The notes beneath the pieces were generated by a model. That model was not told where the DNA came from. It did not search any database and worked only from the letters and a program-made list of their open reading frames with translations. A program made the position numbers and the translations under genes. This document shows, piece after piece, positions 1 through 5,064 of a DNA stretch of 5,064 bases. Position 1 is the stretch's first letter. Each line of letters begins with the position of its first letter. Where the stretch lies: assembly GCA_016763495.1 (NCBI GenBank), contig JAESTR010000169.1, positions 1-5,064 of the forward strand, written 5' to 3'. Source of the DNA: Kordiimonadaceae bacterium. GTDB lineage: Bacteria > Pseudomonadota > Alphaproteobacteria > Sphingomonadales > Kordiimonadaceae.

Positions 1-1
1 G

Positions 2-1210
2 CCGGAGGGTAAGGTGGCTGTCGCGGTATCTGGTGGCGCAGACAGCATGTGTTTGCTCGCGCTGACGGCTGCCTCGTTTGATGTTACGGCCATTACTGTT
101 GATCACGCCCTGCGAGATGGTTCAGCGGCTGAAGCCGATTGGGTCGCGCGCTATTGTGCGGCAAATAATATACCCCATGTCACGCTCACATGGGAAGGCG
201 ACAAGCCAACAGCCAATATTCAAGCAGGGGCAAGAGATGCACGCTACTCGCTTATGATGAATTGGTGCCGGGAAAAGCATGTGCAATATATTGCAACAGC
301 CCACCACCAAGATGATCAGGCCGAAACCGTACTTTTACGCTTGGCGCGGGGCAGTGGCGTATATGGTTTGGCTGGCATGGCGCCTACACGGGATTTGGGC
401 GACGGCATCATACTTGTACGGCCGTTACTTGACGTTCCGAAAAAAGACCTGCTGGATACACTTGGAGACATTGGGCAGGACTGGTTAGAAGACCCAAGTA
501 ACCAGTCGGAGGCTTACGACCGTGTTCGCATCAGAAATTTTTTGAAAGCGCCGCCGGTTGAAGGTCTATCTGCAAAGAGAATTGCCGCGACGGCTGCGCG
601 CATGCGCCGGTCTCGGGACGCGCTAGAGTATTATGAAGGGCAGTGGCTTAAAACAGCAGTTACAGTTCATGATGAAGCTTATATTTTTCTTAAGCCCTCT
701 CTTTTATCATCCGAACCTGAAGAAGTGGTTTTACGCGGGCTTGCGTCGATCTGCCGTCATGTTAGTGGAGAAGGGTATGTGCCGCGCATGGAGAAACTAT
801 TACGGTTACGAAACGCACTGGGTGCTGAAAATTTCTTAGGCCACACACTATATGGGGTCAAATTTTCTCCATATGAAAACGGCACAGTGATGGGGACACG
901 GGAATTAGCCGCGGCCCAAGCGCCTTGTGCGCTGAAACATAAGCAAATTTGGGATAAGCGGTTTGCAATTGAAACAAAGGGTGATATTTCGGGGCTGACA
1001 TTAACCACTTTGGGAGTGAGGGGTTGGGCTGGGCTTAAAAAACAAATGACCAGCTTCAATAAAATTGGCGTGCCAAGGCTCGCGGGAATAGCACTTCCAG
1101 CCGTGTATAAAGGCGAAGAATTGTGTGCTGTACCCCATTTGGGTTATGATACGTTAACTACTATAGAGATAAGTGTGTCACCGACGTCAGGATGTTTGAC
1201 ACAAAAGTGA
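2..1210 (+). CDS. tilS: tRNA(Ile)-lysidine synthase TilS, 5' end outside the window
   Basis: TilS is a cytosolic enzyme that uses ATP and lysine to convert cytidine 34 of the CAU-anticodon tRNA(Ile) to lysidine. The tRNA then reads AUA and is charged with isoleucine. Numbering from the GTG at 14, the PP-loop ATP-pyrophosphatase signature SGGADS lies at 6-11, VDHALR at 29-34, HHQDDQAET at 97-105, EDPSNQ at 159-164 and RVRIRN at 170-175. The C-terminal part ends in the family-typical VPHLGY. The open frame continues upstream of 14 to the window edge, and the codons there (PEGK) look like the usual residues before the first beta strand. Family members normally have about 15-30 residues before SGG, so I infer a truncated gene whose true start is off-window. 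The alternative is a start at the GTG at 14, which has a GGAGG five bases upstream (4-8). The N-terminal domain assignment is firm; only the start is open. Confidence 0.93.
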   Translation, partial: PEGKVAVAVSGGADSMCLLALTAASFDVTAITVDHALRDGSAAEADWVARYCAANNIPHVTLTWEGDKPTANIQAGARDARYSLMMNWCREKHVQYIATAHHQDDQAETVLLRLARGSGVYGLAGMAPTRDLGDGIILVRPLLDVPKKDLLDTLGDIGQDWLEDPSNQSEAYDRVRIRNFLKAPPVEGLSAKRIAATAARMRRSRDALEYYEGQWLKTAVTVHDEAYIFLKPSLLSSEPEEVVLRGLASICRHVSGEGYVPRMEKLLRLRNALGAENFLGHTLYGVKFSPYENGTVMGTRELAAAQAPCALKHKQIWDKRFAIETKGDISGLTLTTLGVRGWAGLKKQMTSFNKIGVPRLAGIALPAVYKGEELCAVPHLGYDTLTTIEISVSPTSGCLTQK

Positions 1211-1231
1211 GCCTTAGAATATCGATTTTCC

Positions 1232-1260
1232 CTTGTATCTGAGGGCTTTTCGCTTATTTG
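1232..1260 (+). promoter_or_regulatory. Candidate RpoH (sigma-32) heat-shock promoter for ftsH
   Basis: The bases CTTG at 1232-1235 are followed, after exactly 17 bases, by CTTATTT at 1253-1259. This matches the alphaproteobacterial heat-shock promoter pattern CTTG-N17-CYTATNT; the final G sometimes included in that consensus is not in register (A at 1262). Transcription would start near 1266-1270, giving a leader of about 70 bases. FtsH is a known heat-shock gene in E. coli and Caulobacter, so the position fits. A housekeeping promoter may also exist: CATAAT at 1270-1275 resembles a -10 box, but no good -35 box lies at the right distance. This is pattern matching only. Confidence 0.5.
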
Positions 1261-1292
1261 AAAGGTAAGCATAATAATTTGGGCAGTATCTA

Positions 1293-1318
1293 GCCGAACA
1301 CGCCAAAAAAGGCGCGGC
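1293..1318 (+). other. GC-rich hairpin with A6 loop in the ftsH leader
   Basis: CGCC at 1301-1304 pairs with GGCG at 1311-1314 around a loop of six A's. GCCG at 1293-1296 can extend the stem with CGGC at 1315-1318, leaving AACA (1297-1300) bulged. An alternative register can use the second CGGC at 1318-1321. The structure sits seven bases before the Shine-Dalgarno sequence of ftsH. No T-run follows it, so it is not a standard intrinsic terminator. It may stabilise the leader or affect ribosome loading; its function is not known. Confidence 0.4.
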
Positions 1319-1324
1319 GGCAGC

Positions 1325-1331
1325 GGAAAGG
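1325..1331 (+). promoter_or_regulatory. Ribosome binding site of ftsH (decides the GTG start)
   Basis: GGAAAGG lies seven bases before the GTG at 1339, an ideal distance. It favours 1339 over the ATG at 1351, which would be 19 bases away. The frame upstream of 1339 has no other start codon before the stop TAG at 1291-1293. Confidence 0.7.
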
Positions 1332-1338
1332 CAATATA

Positions 1339-3252
1339 GTGAATGGTTTGATGCGAAATGCAGTGGTTTGGGGACTTATTATTGTCCTTTTGATTGCGCT
1401 TTTCCAGTTGTTTCAGGGCGGTAATACCCGTGTACCTGAAGTCAGCTATAGTGAATTTATCGGGTCGGTTAAGAGCGGTAGTGTCCAGTCTGTAGAAATT
1501 ACGGGACAGGACATACAATTTAGAACGGCTGATGGTGTGTTGAAAAAAGCGGTCAAGCCTAACTTCGATCCTGCACTTTATGAAATTTTACGCGGTACAA
1601 ATGTCGACTTTAAAGAGATTAAAGAAGAGCAAAGTCTTCTTGTAAGTATGTTGTTTTCGATGTTGCCATTTCTTTTGATTATTGGCGTTTGGGTGTTCTT
1701 TATGCGCCAGATGCAAGGCAAAGGCGGCGGTGGCGGTGCTATGGGATTTGGTAAATCCAAGGCTCGTTTGCTCACTGAAACAAAAGGTCTTGTTACTTTT
1801 GATGATGTAGCCGGTATTGAAGAAGCGAAAGAGGAACTTGAGGAAATCGTCGACTTTCTGAAAAATCCTGACAAATTTCAGCGCCTTGGCGGTAAAATAC
1901 CAAAAGGGGCCTTACTTGTTGGCCCTCCCGGTACTGGTAAAACATTACTTGCGCGCGCCATTGCAGGTGAAGCGAATGTACCATTCTTCACAATCTCTGG
2001 CTCAGATTTTGTTGAAATGTTTGTGGGTGTTGGTGCAAGCCGCGTGCGAGACATGTTCGAGCAAGCTAAGAAGAATGCGCCTTGTATTATCTTTATTGAT
2101 GAGATTGACGCTGTTGGGCGACACCGGGGTGCAGGCCTTGGTGGTGGTAACGATGAGCGTGAGCAAACACTCAATCAGCTTCTTGTTGAAATGGACGGTT
2201 TTGAAGAAAATGAAGGCGGCGTCATTATTATCGCAGCGACAAACCGCCCTGATGTTCTTGATCCCGCTTTGCTGCGTCCGGGCCGATTTGACCGACGCGT
2301 GGTTGTGAGTAACGCAGACATTGATGGTCGGGAGAAAATCCTTGGTGTTCACATTAAAAAAGTACCTCTCGCTCCTGATGTAAATCTCCATACTATCGCA
2401 CGCGGGACACCAGGCTTCTCAGGTGCTGATTTGGCCAACCTTGTGAATGAAGCCGCACTGCTTGCCGCACGACGCGGTAAAAAAATTGTGGCTATGCAGG
2501 AATTTGAAGACGCTAAAGACAAGGTCATGATGGGTGCTGAGCGCCGGTCTATGGTTATGACTGATGACGAGAAAAAGCTTACCGCCTACCATGAAGGCGG
2601 CCATGCTTTGGTTTCCGTACACTGCAAAGCGTCAGACCCAATTCATAAAGCGACAATTATTCCGCGTGGGCAAGCGCTTGGTATGGTAATGCGTCTGCCT
2701 GAGCGAGATGAATATTCGCAAAGTAGGCAGAAAATGCATGAAAATATCGCCATCGCAATGGGGGGCCGTGTGGCCGAAGAAATTATTTTCGGTTACGAGA
2801 AAGTAACCTCAGGTGCCTCTAGCGATATCCAATATGCCACGTCACTTGCGCGCAATATGGTGACCCGCTGGGGTATGTCAGACAAGCTTGGTCCTTTGCA
2901 ATATGCGGCGAATGAACAAGAAGTGTTTTTGGGCCATTCGGTAACTCAGCAGCAAAATGTTTCTGGGGCAACAGCCAAGGTTATTGATGAAGAAATTCGC
3001 GCTTTTGTTGAAAGAGGCAATGACAGCGCAAAACAAATTTTGACGGACAATATTGACGAACTTCATATAATTGCACAAGGTTTGCTTGAGTATGAAACAT
3101 TGTCTGGTGAAGAAATTAATACTTTGCTGCGCGGTGAGCCTATCAGAATTAAGCCAAAGAAAAGTGATAGCTCACCAACGGTCCCTCCTGCAGCGCCAAG
3201 CGCGGTGCCTACTGCGGGCATTGACCACGGCGAACCACAGCCTGAAGGCTAA
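1339..3252 (+). CDS. ftsH: ATP-dependent zinc metalloprotease FtsH, complete
   Basis: FtsH is a hexameric inner-membrane protease that uses ATP to extract and degrade misfolded membrane proteins and selected soluble regulators, such as sigma-32 and LpxC in E. coli. The 637 residues are a normal length. In order: first membrane helix about 8-26, periplasmic region about 27-100, second helix about 101-122, and a glycine-rich linker 127-138. The AAA+ domain has Walker A GPPGTGKT at 195-202, pore loop FVGVG at 228-232, Walker B IIFIDEID at 250-257 and arginine fingers in RPGRFDR (R313, R316). The zinc site is HEGGH at 418-422, with D496 in SSDIQ as probable third ligand. The usual HEAGH has Ala where this has G420; the catalytic and zinc residues are kept. 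The tail after about 600 is Pro/Ala-rich. The GTG start is supported by the RBS and by the N-terminus MN-RN-W, which aligns with alphaproteobacterial FtsH. Probably heat-shock controlled and the first gene of a unit with folP. Confidence 0.98.
   Translation: MNGLMRNAVVWGLIIVLLIALFQLFQGGNTRVPEVSYSEFIGSVKSGSVQSVEITGQDIQFRTADGVLKKAVKPNFDPALYEILRGTNVDFKEIKEEQSLLVSMLFSMLPFLLIIGVWVFFMRQMQGKGGGGGAMGFGKSKARLLTETKGLVTFDDVAGIEEAKEELEEIVDFLKNPDKFQRLGGKIPKGALLVGPPGTGKTLLARAIAGEANVPFFTISGSDFVEMFVGVGASRVRDMFEQAKKNAPCIIFIDEIDAVGRHRGAGLGGGNDEREQTLNQLLVEMDGFEENEGGVIIIAATNRPDVLDPALLRPGRFDRRVVVSNADIDGREKILGVHIKKVPLAPDVNLHTIARGTPGFSGADLANLVNEAALLAARRGKKIVAMQEFEDAKDKVMMGAERRSMVMTDDEKKLTAYHEGGHALVSVHCKASDPIHKATIIPRGQALGMVMRLPERDEYSQSRQKMHENIAIAMGGRVAEEIIFGYEKVTSGASSDIQYATSLARNMVTRWGMSDKLGPLQYAANEQEVFLGHSVTQQQNVSGATAKVIDEEIRAFVERGNDSAKQILTDNIDELHIIAQGLLEYETLSGEEINTLLRGEPIRIKPKKSDSSPTVPPAAPSAVPTAGIDHGEPQPEG
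3244..3248 (+). promoter_or_regulatory. Ribosome binding site of folP, inside the end of ftsH
   Basis: GAAGG at 3244-3248 lies within the last codons of ftsH, ten bases before the GTG at 3259. The ftsH stop TAA (3250-3252) is in the same frame as folP, so folP cannot begin further upstream. Ribosomes finishing ftsH would cover this site, which suggests translational coupling. Confidence 0.5.
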
Positions 3253-3258
3253 GCAAGC

Positions 3259-4386
3259 GTGAGCTTAGATGCACTTCACGATTTATCCGACGGGGCAAAA
3301 ATTTATCTTGTTCCCGTCGGTCCTATTTCATGGGACGCTGAAAAACAGCGGCATGCTAAAAACAGCATAGTCTATTCCTCTTTCCGCATACTGGCCCGTG
3401 AAAATGGTGTAGTGCGCGTTGACGCCACTATAAATGCAGATGATTTAGAAACTACTATGGAGGCGTTCCCTGCTTGGGCGCAGCTCGAAACTAGTAGCAG
3501 GTTGGCTACCTTAATGAAGCCGCCTGAGCCTATGGCACTGCCGGGGCTCGACACTCCCCTAAATTTTACTCGGCCCCTAATCATGGGTGTATTGAATATT
3601 ACACCTGACAGCTTTTCAGACGGCGGTAAATTTCATGAGCCGGATATAGCGGTTGCCCATGCACGCACTCTCATTGCTGAAGGCGCGGATATTATCGATA
3701 TAGGCGGTGAAAGCACGCGGCCCGGTGCAATACCTGTGTGGGAAGGGGAAGAAGCCGACCGGGTCGTCCCTGTTATTGAAGCGCTACAGGCCGACGGCGT
3801 ACCGCTCTCTATCGATACGAGGCATTCCTTTGTAATGGGTAAGGCGTTGGGTGCTGGCGCGCATATTATCAATGACGTTTCAGCGTTAACCTATGACCCC
3901 GAGAGTGTTGCTGTTGCGGCAGAGTGTGACGCGCCTATCATATTGATGCATTCTCAGGGCAAGCCTGAAACCATGCAGGATGACCCTCGGTACAAAAATA
4001 CTTTGCTTGATGTGTATGACTATCTAAAAGACCGTGTTGAGCGGTGCGAAGACGCTGGCATAAATAGAGAGCGTATTATACTGGATCCCGGCATCGGGTT
4101 TGGCAAACGTTTGGTGCAAGATAATCTGGCTTTAATTAACGGTTTGGCACTTTTCCATACTCTTGGTTTCCCCCTTTTATTTGGGGCCTCTAGGAAAAGC
4201 TTCATTGGCGCTATTACGGGCGAAGACGATGCATCAAAACGCCTGCCTGGTTCACTGGTCGCCGCTGTTAAAGCTGTCGAGCTAGGCGCGCATATTGTGC
4301 GGGTGCATGATGTGGCTGAAACGAAACAGGCTTTAATGATGTCTCAAGCGTTTCGCGATGCTGCAATGATGGACGCCACGCTTTGA
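3259..4386 (+). CDS. folP: Dihydropteroate synthase FolP with N-terminal extension, complete
   Basis: FolP condenses 6-hydroxymethyl-7,8-dihydropterin pyrophosphate with p-aminobenzoate to give dihydropteroate in cytosolic folate synthesis; it is the sulfonamide target. The TIM-barrel core starts near residue 106 and carries all expected motifs: NITPDSFSDGG (113-123), DIGGESTRPGA (147-157), SIDTR (184-188), NDVS (205-208), MHSQG (230-234), LDPGIGFGK (275-283), GASRKSFIG (309-317) and RVHDV (348-352). The protein has 375 residues against about 280 for E. coli FolP. The excess is residues 1-105, of unassigned fold. Extended FolP proteins are common in alphaproteobacteria, and the segment YLVPVGP near the start resembles the YYRP-type opening I recall for them. 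The GTG start is constrained by the in-frame ftsH stop two codons upstream; the next ATG (residue 67) would cut into the extension. The six-base gap after ftsH indicates one operon. Confidence 0.96.
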   Translation: MSLDALHDLSDGAKIYLVPVGPISWDAEKQRHAKNSIVYSSFRILARENGVVRVDATINADDLETTMEAFPAWAQLETSSRLATLMKPPEPMALPGLDTPLNFTRPLIMGVLNITPDSFSDGGKFHEPDIAVAHARTLIAEGADIIDIGGESTRPGAIPVWEGEEADRVVPVIEALQADGVPLSIDTRHSFVMGKALGAGAHIINDVSALTYDPESVAVAAECDAPIILMHSQGKPETMQDDPRYKNTLLDVYDYLKDRVERCEDAGINRERIILDPGIGFGKRLVQDNLALINGLALFHTLGFPLLFGASRKSFIGAITGEDDASKRLPGSLVAAVKAVELGAHIVRVHDVAETKQALMMSQAFRDAAMMDATL

Positions 4387-4436
4387 ACCCGGTATGATGG
4401 TCTAATGATACAGACAGTCTGGTTATGGGGAATTGA

Positions 4437-5064
4437 ATGAGCCGTAAGTATTTTGGCACAGATGGTATTCGCGGTACCGTGAACCAAGGACATATGACAC
4501 CTGATGTCGCTATGCGGATTGGATTAGCCGCTGGCCGTACTTTTACGCGCGGGGACCATGTGCACCGTGTGGTCATTGCCAAAGATACCCGCCGGTCAGG
4601 CTATATGTTTGAGCCTGCATTGGCAGCGGGTTTTGTTGCTGCCGGTATGGATGTTTTCATGGTTGGGCCCATGCCGACACCGGCTGTTGCGCTGCTGGTT
4701 AAATCCCTGCGTGCAGATTTAGGGGTGATGATATCTGCGAGCCACAACCCGCATTATGATAATGGCCTCAAGTTTTTTGGCCCTGACGGCTATAAATTAA
4801 CTGACAAACAAGAAGCGCAAATCGAAGGATATGTCGATAATGGCGTTAATGATATTCTTGTATCTTCAGAGCGTATAGGCAGGGCGACCCGCATGGAAGA
4901 TGCGCGTGGCCGTTATATTGAATTTGCAAAATCAACAGTACCTGCCGGGATCGCGTTTGATGGCTTAAAAGTTGTTATCGATTGCGCACACGGTGCCGGT
5001 TACAAAGTTGCGCCAGAAGTATTGTGGGAATTGGGCGCCGATGTAGTGCCCATGGGTGTAAGCC
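4437..5064 (+). CDS. glmM: Phosphoglucosamine mutase GlmM, 3' end outside the window
   Basis: GlmM interconverts glucosamine-6-phosphate and glucosamine-1-phosphate in the cytosol, the step before GlmU on the way to UDP-GlcNAc for peptidoglycan and lipopolysaccharide. The 209 visible residues are a bit under half of a usual GlmM (about 445). The family N-terminus [10 protein letters not shown] is at 4-13 and GPMPTPA at 77-83. The phosphoserine loop SASHNP is at 100-105, with the catalytic serine S102 at the same number as in E. coli GlmM. DNGLKFF follows at 108-114. The second domain begins around [10 protein letters not shown] (179-188); the metal-binding loop and sugar-binding domain would lie beyond the window. 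The ATG start is tightly set: an in-frame TGA (4434-4436) touches it and GGGGA (4427-4431) lies five bases upstream. It follows folP by 50 bases, the same order as in E. coli, and may share its transcript. Confidence 0.97.
   Translation, partial: MSRKYFGTDGIRGTVNQGHMTPDVAMRIGLAAGRTFTRGDHVHRVVIAKDTRRSGYMFEPALAAGFVAAGMDVFMVGPMPTPAVALLVKSLRADLGVMISASHNPHYDNGLKFFGPDGYKLTDKQEAQIEGYVDNGVNDILVSSERIGRATRMEDARGRYIEFAKSTVPAGIAFDGLKVVIDCAHGAGYKVAPEVLWELGADVVPMGVS

Noticed and set aside
1230..1250. Possible intrinsic terminator after tilS: CCCTT and GAGGG around a six-base loop, followed by CTTTT.
   Set aside because: The stem is only five pairs including a T-G wobble and the T-run is short. It also overlaps the -35 box of the promoter candidate. 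Too weak to call.
1144..1518. Minus-strand open frame of 124 codons over the tilS end, the gap and the ftsH start.
   Set aside because: It covers conserved coding sequence of two firm genes on the other strand and its translation shows no recognisable domain; it is a shadow frame.
1886..2308. Plus-strand open frame of 140 codons inside ftsH.
   Set aside because: It is a frame-shifted reading of the FtsH AAA+ domain, whose motifs are intact in the main frame; no ribosome binding site or protein family supports it.
4383..4411. Possible housekeeping promoter for glmM: TTGAAC at 4383-4388 with AT-rich sequence downstream.
   Set aside because: No sequence close to TATAAT lies 16-18 bases downstream, so the -10 half is missing.
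4268..4582. Minus-strand open frame of 104 codons across the folP-glmM junction.
   Set aside because: It lies opposite the FolP C-terminus and GlmM N-terminus, both strongly conserved, and encodes nothing recognisable.
1..5064. Search by eye for mobile elements, CRISPR repeats, tRNA or rRNA genes, defence genes or long direct repeats.
   Set aside because: None is visible. About 96% of the window is accounted for by four housekeeping genes in a conserved order.

Overview
The window reads as an ordinary housekeeping stretch of a bacterial chromosome, most likely from an alphaproteobacterium. It holds four genes on the plus strand: tilS (5' end cut by the window), ftsH, folP and glmM (3' end cut by the window). 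The order ftsH-folP-glmM is also found in gammaproteobacteria. A tilS-type gene directly before ftsH, the alphaproteobacterial style of the FtsH N-terminus, and a FolP with an N-terminal extension of about 105 residues all point to Alphaproteobacteria. Base composition looks balanced rather than GC-rich, so a moderate-GC lineage such as a marine one is possible. I cannot name genus or species.

Layout: up to 1210 is tRNA(Ile)-lysidine synthase. 1211-1338 is the only sizeable non-coding gap. It contains a good match to the alphaproteobacterial heat-shock (RpoH/sigma-32) promoter pattern, then a GC-rich hairpin with an A6 loop, then a Shine-Dalgarno sequence. 1339-3252 is the membrane-anchored AAA+ zinc protease FtsH. 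3259-4386 is dihydropteroate synthase, starting six bases after the ftsH stop and in the same frame. A 50-base spacer leads to phosphoglucosamine mutase at 4437, which runs off the window with its catalytic serine motif intact.

The genes serve core processes rather than one pathway: tRNA decoding (TilS), membrane protein quality control (FtsH), folate synthesis (FolP) and the UDP-GlcNAc supply for peptidoglycan and lipopolysaccharide (GlmM). Tight spacing suggests ftsH, folP and probably glmM are co-transcribed, with the promoter before ftsH adding stress control.

I found no mobile element, CRISPR array, tRNA, rRNA, toxin-antitoxin pair or unexplained coding region, and no sign of a new system. 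The observations worth checking are regulatory (the heat-shock promoter candidate and the leader hairpin) and small protein-level points (the FolP extension, HEGGH instead of HEAGH in FtsH, and its Pro/Ala-rich tail).
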